A program made the position numbers and the translations under genes. Below are positions 1 to 6,409 of a DNA stretch of 12,992 nt, in pieces; positions within the stretch are counted from its first letter, which is position 1; every line of letters starts with the position of its first letter. Where the stretch lies: NCBI GenBank assembly GCA_034433305.1, contig DAOUAM010000071.1:1-12992 (forward strand). The letters run 5' to 3'. This DNA comes from DAOUAM01 sp034433305. Its GTDB lineage: Bacteria > Chloroflexota > Dehalococcoidia > Lucifugimonadales > DAOUAM01. The notes beneath the pieces were generated by a model, which saw only the letters and a program-made list of their open reading frames with translations, searched no databases and had not been told where the DNA came from.

Positions 1-2
1 TG

Positions 3-86
3 GAGAGGAAGAATATGTCCACGACCGCAGGGACAGCCCGCCGGAGCGGAGCGCATGTACCATGCACCGTGGGAGGTGCCCTGTGA
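3..86 (+). CDS. 3' end of an upstream reading frame, or short leader ORF (uncertain)
   Basis: A frame is open from the window edge to a TGA at 84-86 and overlaps the GTG start of the next gene by four bases (GTGA), the usual sign of translational coupling. It may be the C-terminal tail of a gene lying mostly outside the window. Alternatively it begins at the ATG at 15, preceded by the purine-rich GAGAGGAAG, and encodes only 23 residues. No domain can be recognised in so short a stretch, and composition does not strongly favour coding. The coupling geometry is the only real support. Confidence 0.3.
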   Translation, partial: ERKNMSTTAGTARRSGAHVPCTVGGAL

Positions 87-1156
87 CAAGAGTAGCAATT
101 GTCCTGGCCGAGGCCGTGGCCCGTGGCCTGAGAGGCCGCATCGAGGCGGGCGAGCACCCGCAGCAGGACTTCCTTGCCCTGAGTGACGCGCTGGGCGCGG
201 CCCTGGTGACTCCAGGAGACTCACGAGTGCTGGTGGCGGGCAAGGCCGGTGCCCTGGCCAGGGCAGCCTGGAATGCCTTCAGCCAGCGCCACAAATATGA
301 CGTGCTTATAGCCGCCGTGGACCGAGTCGGCCTTCTCCTGGCAGCCCTGCTCAAGGCCGGCAGAGCGCCCCACCGTCTTATCGTCATCTGCCACGGCAAG
401 ATGGCGCGCCCCCAGGACCTGTGGGCCTTGAAGGCCCTGGGCCTGCATACCCGCATAGACCGCTTCGTGTGCTATGGCCCAGCGATGGCGCGGCGTCTGA
501 GCCAGGCGCTGAGTCTGCCCGCCGGCCGGGTCGTGACGGTAAGGCACGCCGTGGACCATCGCTTCTGGCGCCCGCAGGATGTGGCCCCGGAGCGGCTCAT
601 CGTCAGCGCGGGCATGCTCCACAGGGACTATCCGACGCTTATCGAGGCCGTCCGCCCTCTGGATGTGCGCCTGGCTATTGCTGCGTTCAGCCCCTGGGTG
701 TCGAGGCGAAGGACAGGCATCGCGCCAGAAGCGCTCCCTGCCCATGTCACTGTGACGCGCTGCAGCTATAGCGCGCTCAGGCAGCTATACGCCCGCGCCC
801 TGTTCGTGGCCGTGCCCATGGACAACAGCCACAGCCAGGCCGGGTCGCTGGTGGTGTACGAGGCGATGGCCATGGGCAAAGCCGTGTTAGTGACGGCGAC
901 GCACGGCCAGCGGGCCATGGGCGTGGTCAGGGAGGGCGACATGGGGTTTTACATCAGCCCGGGCGATGTGGCTGGCTGGAGGGAGAGGACCGAGTACTTG
1001 CTGGCGCACCCTGAGGAGGCCATGGTCATGGGCCAGCGCGCCAGGGCCGCGGTGGAGGCGGGACTGAACCTGGATAGCTTTGTGCAGCACATGGCTGGCG
1101 TGGTCAGGGAAGTCACGGAGGAGTCTCGGGGCCACGCGCCCCTGGCACTGGGGTAG
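83..1156 (+). CDS. GT4-like glycosyltransferase
   Basis: Probable glycosyltransferase of about 357 residues with a GT-B fold, transferring a sugar from an activated donor to an unknown cytoplasmic or membrane-bound acceptor. The C-terminal half carries the family signature: a segment near residue 240 (ARALFVAVPM), then GSLVVYEAMAMGKAVLVT, with the conserved glutamate near residue 260 in the donor-nucleotide site, followed by the usual GD..GW....E.LL end of GT4 proteins. The N-terminal half is poorly conserved, as is common for the acceptor domain. The GTG at 83 is preferred because GGGAGGTG (71-78) sits just upstream; the ATG at 62 would place that SD inside the gene. No signal peptide or membrane segment is seen. 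It overlaps the preceding frame by 4 bases, so it is probably the last gene of an operon entering from the left. Substrate unknown. Confidence 0.8.
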   Translation: MTRVAIVLAEAVARGLRGRIEAGEHPQQDFLALSDALGAALVTPGDSRVLVAGKAGALARAAWNAFSQRHKYDVLIAAVDRVGLLLAALLKAGRAPHRLIVICHGKMARPQDLWALKALGLHTRIDRFVCYGPAMARRLSQALSLPAGRVVTVRHAVDHRFWRPQDVAPERLIVSAGMLHRDYPTLIEAVRPLDVRLAIAAFSPWVSRRRTGIAPEALPAHVTVTRCSYSALRQLYARALFVAVPMDNSHSQAGSLVVYEAMAMGKAVLVTATHGQRAMGVVREGDMGFYISPGDVAGWRERTEYLLAHPEEAMVMGQRARAAVEAGLNLDSFVQHMAGVVREVTEESRGHAPLALG

Positions 1157-1192
1157 CACCTGGCCCCTGGGCCTGTGCTCAGGGGCCAGGTG
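1157..1192. terminator. Perfect 13-bp hairpin after the glycosyltransferase gene
   Basis: CACCTGGCCCCTG (1157-1169) and CAGGGGCCAGGTG (1180-1192) are exact inverted repeats around a 10-base loop, starting immediately after the stop codon. There is no T-run on either side, so it is not a canonical intrinsic terminator. Its place between two convergent genes argues for a bidirectional transcription or mRNA 3'-end barrier. Confidence 0.65.
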
Positions 1193-1196
1193 CGCG

Positions 1197-1226
1197 CCTG
1201 GACGGGCCGGCATCTGGCCCTCCAGG
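1197..1226. terminator. Second hairpin in the convergent intergenic region
   Basis: CCTGGA (1197-1202) pairs with TCCAGG (1221-1226), and GGGCC (1204-1208) pairs with GGCCC (1216-1220). This gives an 11-bp stem with one bulged C and a 7-base loop. It lies 4 bases after the preceding hairpin and 17 bases before the stop codon of the leftward gene, so it suits termination of leftward transcripts. No T-tract is present. Confidence 0.5.
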
Positions 1227-1243
1227 CACGCTCTGGACATGCT

Positions 1244-1954
1244 TCAGGAGGCCTTGGCCACCTCTCGGGACTGGCCATTGCCCTGGTGCGGGGACTTGCC
1301 ATATTCGAGGCCGAAACCTTCCCTGATGCCGTACACGGCTAGCTGCGTGCGATTGTCCAGCGTCAGCTTCTGCATGAGGCTGCGCACATGGGCGCGCACC
1401 GTGTTCTCAGAGATGAAGAGGGCGGCGGAGATCTCCTTGTTGGTCATGCCCTGGGAGATAAGCTCCAGCACCTCTTTCTCTCGCTGAGTCAGTGTGTAAA
1501 GGTTAGGCTCCGAGCTGTGATGGGTGTGCGTGTTATGGGCCAGGCCGGTCAGCAGCTTGCTGATCATGTCCTCGGACAGGGCGACTCCGCCTGAGACCAC
1601 CTGCTTGAGCTGCTGTATCAGGCTCATGGCCTCGGCGTTCTTCAGAATGTAGCCCCTGGCCCCGGCGTGGACAGCCCGCAGTATATCATCCTCCTCGGTG
1701 GACACGGTCAGCAGGATAACCTGCACATTGGGCATTTCCCTCTTGATGAGCCTGGTAGCCGCCACGCCATCGAGTCCTGGCATGTAGAGGTCCATGAGCA
1801 CCACGTCGGGCTGAAGCTCCCTGGTCTTGGTGACCGCATCGAATCCGTTGGTGGCCTCTCCCACGACCTCTATGCCCTTGTCCTCGCTGATGAGTTTCAC
1901 TATCGCCTGGCGTACCAGGGTATGGTCTTCCACTACTAGTAGTCTAATCGCCAT
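1244..1954 (-). CDS. NarL/LuxR-family response regulator
   Basis: Cytoplasmic transcription factor of 236 residues. The receiver domain (about 1-120) has the acidic pair E9/D10, phospho-acceptor D55 in LMDLYMPG, switch T83 and K105, all intact. A linker with a His-rich patch (HTHTHH, about 141-146) leads to a LuxR-type helix-turn-helix (about 155-215: LTQREKEVLELISQGMTNKEI, then SENTVRAHV). The ATG at 1954 is chosen because the receiver fold begins there and AAGGGGGTG lies just upstream; the longer frame back to 2062 adds an unrelated tail. The start overlaps the end of the upstream histidine kinase gene by 11 bases, so the two are translationally coupled and almost surely a cognate pair. Targets are unknown; nothing in the window is an obvious regulon member. 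Confidence 0.93.
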   Translation of the reverse strand: MAIRLLVVEDHTLVRQAIVKLISEDKGIEVVGEATNGFDAVTKTRELQPDVVLMDLYMPGLDGVAATRLIKREMPNVQVILLTVSTEEDDILRAVHAGARGYILKNAEAMSLIQQLKQVVSGGVALSEDMISKLLTGLAHNTHTHHSSEPNLYTLTQREKEVLELISQGMTNKEISAALFISENTVRAHVRSLMQKLTLDNRTQLAVYGIREGFGLEYGKSPHQGNGQSREVAKAS

Positions 1955-2627
1955 CAGACACCCCCTTGGTGGGATCCAGTGACCTGAGTACTTGCTTCGG
2001 GAGACGCAGAGACACTCTGGTGCCCGCGCCCCGTGTAGAATCAAGCTCCAACTGCCCGCCAATGGCCTGGCACCGCTCCTGCATGATACTCAGGCCGTGA
2101 TGGCCCTCCTCGACGCAGAAAGGTGTGAAGCCCTGGCCATTGTCGGCTACGCAAACTTTGAGTGCAGCTTCATCTTCCTCCAGCACCACCCTCACCTCCT
2201 CAGCCTTACTATGGCGATAAGCATTTGCCAGGGCCTCGCGGAGTACCGCCGTGACGTGGTGTGCAATCCACCGGGGTACCTCCAGAGGCGTTCCCGGACT
2301 GCCCAGGTCAGACTCCACCCGGATACTGACCTTGCTCCGAAAGGACTCCACGCATTGAGCAATCTCAGACCGCAGGTCACACAGCCCCGCTCCTCCCGAG
2401 CGAAGTAGCCCCAGCAAGGCCCTGACCTCGTCGTACCCCTCCTGCGCCACCTGGCGCAGCGCGGCGAGCCGTCGCTGGTACTCGGTCATCTCGGGCGGAA
2501 GGCTGGCCTCCAGCGCGGACAGCTCCAGGCCCAGGTACAGCAGGCGCTGGGCCGGGCCATCGTGCAGCTCTCTCACCAGCCACCCTGGCAGGTCATCAGC
2601 GCTTGACTTTCCACCCAACAGCACCAT
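1944..2627 (-). CDS. Small soluble NarX/DesK-type histidine kinase (HisKA_3)
   Basis: Histidine kinase of 227 residues reduced to its catalytic core. The dimerisation/phosphotransfer domain has H22 in RELHDGPAQRL, the HisKA_3 signature of kinases that pair with NarL-type regulators. The HATPase_c domain has the N-box N135 (EALANAYRHS), G1 box D162 (DNGQGF) and a G2 region near HHGLSIMQERC. There is no transmembrane segment and no recognisable PAS, GAF or HAMP sensor: only 21 residues precede the phospho-histidine. It must therefore sense through a partner or act constitutively. The ATG at 2627 has GGAG only three bases away; the GTG one codon later (2624) has better spacing and is a fair alternative. 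An in-frame TGA at 2643-2645 excludes a longer protein. It forms an operon with the downstream regulator. Confidence 0.9.
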   Translation of the reverse strand: MVLLGGKSSADDLPGWLVRELHDGPAQRLLYLGLELSALEASLPPEMTEYQRRLAALRQVAQEGYDEVRALLGLLRSGGAGLCDLRSEIAQCVESFRSKVSIRVESDLGSPGTPLEVPRWIAHHVTAVLREALANAYRHSKAEEVRVVLEEDEAALKVCVADNGQGFTPFCVEEGHHGLSIMQERCQAIGGQLELDSTRGAGTRVSLRLPKQVLRSLDPTKGVSDGD

Positions 2628-2716
2628 TTCTCCGAGCCCTGGTCACGCCCGATGGCAACCCCCGCCCTGTCCTGTCCGGGGCCGGCCAGGGCATCCGCCC
2701 CCGCCCACGGACGCCT

Positions 2717-2750
2717 GTCCCGCCTGGCTCCTCCTGAGGAGCGGCGGGAC
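2717..2750. other. Strong hairpin in the leader of the small histidine kinase operon
   Basis: GTCCCGCC (2717-2724) pairs with GGCGGGAC (2743-2750), and GCTCCTC (2727-2733) pairs with GAGGAGC (2736-2742). The result is a 15-bp stem interrupted by a two-base bulge. Read leftward, the apex holds AGGAGGAG, an SD-like sequence buried in the stem. No T-tract follows on either strand. It could terminate read-through from the OmpR-type regulator gene or act as an attenuator-like leader element. Confidence 0.5.
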
Positions 2751-2879
2751 TAATCCGGCGGTGGACTGCCAGCACCGCACGTGCAATAGCTTTTACAGGT
2801 GCAATCCCTCCAAAGTAACTAACAAAAGGGTAGCAATAGCTGGTAACCAAATAGAGAACAAGAGTCACACCTTGGTATC

Positions 2880-2912
2880 AGTTCAGTAACAGTTCAGCAA
2901 CAAGTCCAGAAG
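2880..2912. promoter_or_regulatory. Three tandem 11-bp repeats, likely OmpR/PhoB-family operator
   Basis: The units are AGTTCAGTAAC (2880-2890), AGTTCAGCAAC (2891-2901) and a degenerate AAGTCCAGAAG (2902-2912). The first two differ at one base. Head-to-tail 11-bp spacing with a short conserved core is the known layout of Pho boxes and other OmpR/PhoB-family sites, and the GTTCA core resembles actinobacterial PHO boxes. The site lies 37 bases past the stop codon of an OmpR-family regulator and about 250 bases upstream of the next kinase gene. Binding by that regulator is an inference. Confidence 0.5.
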
Positions 2913-2949
2913 ACTGATGAAGAAGGGCGTATCCAGGCGAGGAAGTCGC

Positions 2950-3639
2950 CTATCGCGGCCTCACGAAGCTATAGCCCATGCCACGATGGGACCGGATGAT
3001 ATGGGGCTTCTGAGGGTCGTCGCCGAGCTTAAGGCGGAGGCGGCGGACGCACATGGTAATGGCAGACTTGCCCATGCTGGCGGTGTTCCATACCTTTTCC
3101 GCCAGCGTCTCGGTGGGAATGATACGTCCCTCGTTGCGCACCAGGTAAGAGAGCAAGTCCCACTCGGTGGGAGTAAGGTTGACCTCCTTGCCACTGACCA
3201 TCACCCGGCGCCCCGTAAGGTCCACCATGAACCCCATGCCCGTGACCATGCCTTCGTCTTTCCATAGCTCAGGCTTCTGAGTACGACGCAGGATGGCCCT
3301 GACTCGGGCGAGTAGCTCGGTGTGGGAGAAGGGCTTCACGATGTAGTCGTCAGCCCCCATTTCCAGGCCCTTGACCCGCGCCATCTCTTCGCCCCTGGCG
3401 GTTACGATTATGACCGGCACGTCCGAGAATTTCCGCACCTCCCCCAGGACTTGCAGGCCATCAGTATCAGGCAGTCCAAGGTCCAGGGCTACCACATCCG
3501 GGGCCTCCGACGCCACCAGTCCGGCTACTTCGCCACCCCTGCTGGTGGCGATGACTCTGGTGTCAGGCCAGCGGATGGTAAAGCACAGAGTGATGGTGTC
3601 CACCATTTCGGCTGAGTCTTCCACGACCAGGACCTTCAT
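2950..3639 (-). CDS. OmpR/PhoB-family response regulator
   Basis: Cytoplasmic DNA-binding response regulator of 229 residues. The receiver domain has E7/D8, phospho-acceptor D53 in ALDLGLPDTDG, T80 and K102 (DDYIVKPF), all canonical. The C-terminal winged helix (about 130-229) reads LTPTEWDLLSYLVRN, then VRRLRLKLGDD and ends HRGMGYSF, typical of Trans_reg_C. The ATG at 3639 is preferred because AAGGAG lies 7 bases upstream and the receiver begins right there; the longer open frame adds 53 unrelated residues. It follows the RsbU_N-histidine kinase gene by 35 bases in the same direction, so that kinase is its probable phosphodonor. Likely output of the whole Rsb-type module. The tandem 11-bp repeats just beyond its 3' end are a candidate target. 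Confidence 0.93.
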   Translation of the reverse strand: MKVLVVEDSAEMVDTITLCFTIRWPDTRVIATSRGGEVAGLVASEAPDVVALDLGLPDTDGLQVLGEVRKFSDVPVIIVTARGEEMARVKGLEMGADDYIVKPFSHTELLARVRAILRRTQKPELWKDEGMVTGMGFMVDLTGRRVMVSGKEVNLTPTEWDLLSYLVRNEGRIIPTETLAEKVWNTASMGKSAITMCVRRLRLKLGDDPQKPHIIRSHRGMGYSFVRPR

Positions 3640-3674
3640 GTCAGTGCTCCTTCGGCCATGGTTGAGGCACTTGC

Positions 3675-4670
3675 TCAGGCTATTCTGGTCCGTCCAGGCA
3701 CCTGGCCCAGTGGCAGCGAGAACCCGAAGGTACTGCCTTTGCCTGGCGCACTCTCCACCCAGATCCTGCCGCCGTGCGCCTCTACGAGCTGTCTGCACAG
3801 CGCCAGCCCAAGCCCGAGGCCGGGCGTCCGGCGGTCGCGCTCCAGCCGAAGGCGCGGCTGAAAAAGCCTCTGCTGGTCCGCCGGGGATATCCCCTTTCCA
3901 TAGTCCTGGACCTCGACCACCGCGCGGTCGTCTTCGGCCCTTGCCCTGATGTCCACGCGGCCACCTTCCTGAGCGAATTTTACCGCATTGGACACCAGGT
4001 TGGACACAACCTGTTCCAGACGGTCAGGGTCTGCCTCAACAGTCGGAATCAGCCTGGGCAAGTCCAGAGCGAGTTTCATGCCCGCCGCCGCTACTTCTGG
4101 CTCCAGGCGCTGGGACAAGCCACGCAGCAGGGCCACCAGGTCCACATGCTCCATCCTGATGGTGAGGGAGTTGGTCTGGAACCCCACCGCGTCAGTCAGG
4201 TCGTCGGCGCGGGACTTGAGGGCACGTGCCGCCGCCAGGATGTTGTTCAAGAGTTTGCCTACAGGGTCGTCCCCACTGGGATTAAGGGCCTCCTGAAGCA
4301 TTCCCGCTGAAACTATGATGGAGGTAACAGGCGCCTTCAGTTCGTGGGCCAGCACAGCGGCGAACTCCAGGGCGTGCCGAAGCTTCAGGCTCGCCTCCTG
4401 GTACCCTCGATGGGTGATCTCGAAGGCCGAGAGGCTCTCCACGAAGAAGTAGGAGGAGGCCTCGGCCCGCCTGGCACGCTCCCAGGACGTATCGGCGTCC
4501 AGCAACAGGCCCATCATGGCCTCGTGGTGGATGGCGGCCATCTCCAGCACGCCCACACCCAGGGCCATGGCCTGCCGCCCAAGCTCATACCCTCGGTTCA
4601 GCGCTGCTTCGCCCACGCCGGCGAAGTAGTCCTGCAAAGCCTCTGCATAGTCCCTCTTCAAGTCGCTCAA
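3675..4670 (-). CDS. Histidine kinase with N-terminal RsbU-type RsbT-binding domain
   Basis: Soluble fusion of 331 residues. Residues about 5-85 resemble the N-terminal helical domain of the phosphatase RsbU (YAEALQDYFAG, YELGRQAMALGVGVLEMAAIHHEA), the part that binds the kinase RsbT in Bacillus. Instead of a PP2C domain there follow a HisKA domain with H109 (LAHELKAPVTSI) and a HATPase_c domain with N228 (SNLVSNAVKFA), D256 (VQDYGKGIS) and a G2 box (GLGLGLALCRQLVEAHGG), so the kinase looks active. No transmembrane segment. The start is a TTG overlapping the stop of the RsbX-like gene as TTGA, with GAGG only two bases upstream; TTG at codon 4 is an alternative. Co-occurrence with rsbT supports the domain call: RsbT binding would gate this kinase, which should phosphorylate the OmpR-type regulator next door. 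Confidence 0.88.
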   Translation of the reverse strand: MSDLKRDYAEALQDYFAGVGEAALNRGYELGRQAMALGVGVLEMAAIHHEAMMGLLLDADTSWERARRAEASSYFFVESLSAFEITHRGYQEASLKLRHALEFAAVLAHELKAPVTSIIVSAGMLQEALNPSGDDPVGKLLNNILAAARALKSRADDLTDAVGFQTNSLTIRMEHVDLVALLRGLSQRLEPEVAAAGMKLALDLPRLIPTVEADPDRLEQVVSNLVSNAVKFAQEGGRVDIRARAEDDRAVVEVQDYGKGISPADQQRLFQPRLRLERDRRTPGLGLGLALCRQLVEAHGGRIWVESAPGKGSTFGFSLPLGQVPGRTRIA

Positions 4671-5290
4671 TGCCTCGATGGCAACACACCTCCGGTGTAG
4701 CGCACCACCAGCACCAGGGCATCATCAGTCTCCCGCCTGCACCGGGCCAGGATACTGGCGGCGATAGCCTGCGGCGGTTCAGTCAGTCTCAGGGACTGCT
4801 CGAAGCTGCCGCGTATGCCGTCAGTTGTCATGACCAGCGTGTCACCGGGGAAGATGGGGATACTGGCCGGGCGCAGCGGAGGGAGACGCCCGCCCACCAC
4901 ACCGCTCAGAAGCAAAAGCGACTCCCTGGCGGGGCCAGAGGTTGGCCTGCTGCGCAGCAACCGGCCCTCCACGTTGCCCACGCCGGCCCAGGTCAGCGTG
5001 GCGTCCACGGCATTCAGGACTGCCATGCTGATGGCGGCGCCCCGCGTCAGCACCAGTCGCTCGTGGCAGCACTGGAACAGGGCGGTCAAAGGCAGAGTAG
5101 GGCAGGCCTCCAGCACCGAAATGGCGGTGCTGGAGGCCTGGCTGGCCTCCGGCCCATGCCCCAGCCCATCCACCACCGCGACCAGCAAGCCCCCGTCCAG
5201 GGGCCTGATAAGGCACTTGTCCGCGTTCTCCGGCTGTCCACGCATGGGCAGGGCGGCCACGCCGGACTGGAAGGGCAAAGTGTCCATCAT
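4667..5290 (-). CDS. rsbX: RsbX-like PP2C (SpoIIE-type) serine phosphatase
   Basis: Phosphatase of about 207 residues, matching the compact RsbX class (about 200) rather than full RsbU or SpoIIE. Motifs: D41-G42 in VVDGLGHGPEA, a metal-binding signature; G149-D150 with TTDGIRGSF (D157); and TDDALVLVV near the end (D190). No sensor or membrane segment. In Bacillus, RsbX removes the phosphate that RsbT puts on RsbS and RsbR, and so resets the switch; that is the likely job here. The ATG at 5290 overlaps the rsbT stop as ATGA; ATG 5296 and ATG 5287 are in the same frame and equally possible, with no strong SD to decide. The 3' end overlaps the histidine kinase gene. Family: clear; RsbX role: inferred from size and neighbours. 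Confidence 0.88.
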   Translation of the reverse strand: MMDTLPFQSGVAALPMRGQPENADKCLIRPLDGGLLVAVVDGLGHGPEASQASSTAISVLEACPTLPLTALFQCCHERLVLTRGAAISMAVLNAVDATLTWAGVGNVEGRLLRSRPTSGPARESLLLLSGVVGGRLPPLRPASIPIFPGDTLVMTTDGIRGSFEQSLRLTEPPQAIAASILARCRRETDDALVLVVRYTGGVLPSRH

Positions 5291-5757
5291 TTCCATTTCT
5301 TGACGGTAACCACCGTGCCATGACCGATTTTGGACTCGATCTCGAACTCGTCCATCAGCCGCTTGGTGCCCGGCAAGCCAAGGCCCAGGCTGCCCGAAGT
5401 GGAATAGCCGTCCTGCATGGCCCGCGCCACATCGGCTATGCCAGGCCCCTCGTCCCTGGCCACTACCACGATGCATCTTCTGCCGCTTATCTCCTCCTCG
5501 AGCCGGATGACGACCTCGCCGCTGTGCGCATACAGCACTATGTTGCGGGCCAACTCCGAGATGGCCGTGGCGATGAGCGTCAAGTCGCTGGACGAGAACC
5601 CGGCCTCAGACGCCAGCACGCGCCCGGTCCTGCGGGCCGTGACGATATCCGCGTCTGACCTGATGAGTACCCGCACCTCTCGCCTCACTATGGTTGACCC
5701 TACAGTGGAAAGCCTCAGCGTCTCATCTCCTGCGGTGTACGAGGTCGCGCCTGACAT
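5287..5757 (-). CDS. rsbT: RsbT-like serine kinase (switch protein)
   Basis: GHKL-type protein serine kinase closely resembling Bacillus RsbT from about residue 28 on. N-box: AISELARNIVLYAHSG with N72. ATP-binding G1 motif: D102-E-G-P-G-I. Glycine-rich lid: DGYSTSGSLGLGLPGTKRLMDEF. In the known system RsbT is held by RsbS/RsbR, phosphorylates them under stress, and is released to bind the RsbU N-terminal domain. All three partner types apart from RsbR are encoded here. The start is uncertain. ATG 5757 has GGGTGG nine bases upstream; GTG 5781 and ATG 5763 are further upstream; GTGs at 5688 and 5676 would give a protein of the usual family length (about 130). The roughly 25 extra N-terminal residues look non-conserved. 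It is coupled to rsbX by ATGA. Confidence 0.92.
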   Translation of the reverse strand: MSGATSYTAGDETLRLSTVGSTIVRREVRVLIRSDADIVTARRTGRVLASEAGFSSSDLTLIATAISELARNIVLYAHSGEVVIRLEEEISGRRCIVVVARDEGPGIADVARAMQDGYSTSGSLGLGLPGTKRLMDEFEIESKIGHGTVVTVKKWK

Positions 5758-5962
5758 GGTCATCAGCCACCCTGCGAGCACCCGCCGCGCCCTGACAAGG
5801 GAAAGCTAGCCCCTTAACAGGGTCGAGGGGACAAGGGACCAACCACGAGGCAATGCAACAGCGGGGACAAATGCGGGCACATCCCAACCCCCCTCCACCA
5901 TGCTCACAGGCCACACTCCTCCCTAACGGCACACCCTAGACCAGGCCGGTCAATCTGTGAGG

Positions 5963-6349
5963 CTAGTACCTGGAGTAGTTCTGGCTGTCGAACCGCCTGG
6001 TGACGGCGTCCAGGTAAGCCAGGCCGTCTTCCAGGTCCAGGGTCGTGTGGACGTTCTCCAGCGTCAGGCCCAACTGCACCATGGAGAGCGCCACCTCCGG
6101 CTGAATGCCAACTATAACGGTCTGTGCACCCCGGAGCTTGATCATGTGGGCCAGGTCGCGCAGCGTGCGCGATGCGAAGGAGTCAATGACATCCAGCACT
6201 GTCACATCCACGATGACACCCCGCGCACGGTACTTGCCGACCTGCTCCACTAGCTGGTCGCGGAATCTCAACAGGTCGGCGTCGCTGAGAGCAGACTGTA
6301 TAGATGCGATCAGGTAGTTGCCTTGTTTCAGGATGGAGACTTCAGCCAC
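5963..6349 (-). CDS. rsbS: RsbS-like STAS-domain antagonist
   Basis: Single STAS domain of 128 residues, matching the RsbS length (about 120) and lacking the N-terminal sensor domain of RsbR. It starts with the family pattern VSILKQGNYLIASIQ and has VIDSFASRTL with S57 at the position phosphorylated by RsbT, then GIQPEVALSMVQLGL and the terminal DLEDGLAYL. Known role: scaffold of the stressosome that sequesters RsbT until phosphorylated. GTG 6349 is preferred because it begins where RsbS proteins begin; its SD (TAGGT) is weak. GTG 6394 would add 15 residues (GSGTTPLLVVV) with no family counterpart. About 200 bases separate it from rsbT, unlike the overlaps further down, so an internal promoter or processing site is possible. 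Confidence 0.92.
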   Translation of the reverse strand: MAEVSILKQGNYLIASIQSALSDADLLRFRDQLVEQVGKYRARGVIVDVTVLDVIDSFASRTLRDLAHMIKLRGAQTVIVGIQPEVALSMVQLGLTLENVHTTLDLEDGLAYLDAVTRRFDSQNYSRY

Positions 6350-6409
6350 GCGCAGACCTACCACCACCAGGAGCGGGGTTGTCCCACTCCCCACAGCCAG
6401 AGCAGCCCT

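Larger units (their letters stand above)
2628..2949. other. 322-base intergenic region between two leftward two-component pairs
   Basis: No convincing gene. It holds the three 11-bp repeats (2880-2912), an AT-richer stretch (about 2780-2880) where a leftward promoter for the small histidine kinase should lie, and a strong hairpin (2717-2750) in the presumed leader. The part next to the kinase start (2640-2720) is very GC-rich. GCAATAGCT occurs twice, 50 bp apart (2783-2791, 2833-2841). I could not pick a credible -35/-10 pair, which would suit an activator-dependent promoter. Confidence 0.6.

Noticed and set aside
2596..2868. 90-codon leftward frame starting with a hydrophobic stretch, upstream of the small histidine kinase
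   Set aside because: The hydrophobic start comes from the AT-rich promoter zone and the rest is Arg/Gly/Pro filler running over a hairpin and into the kinase gene in another frame. It is not a missing membrane sensor, as it is out of frame.
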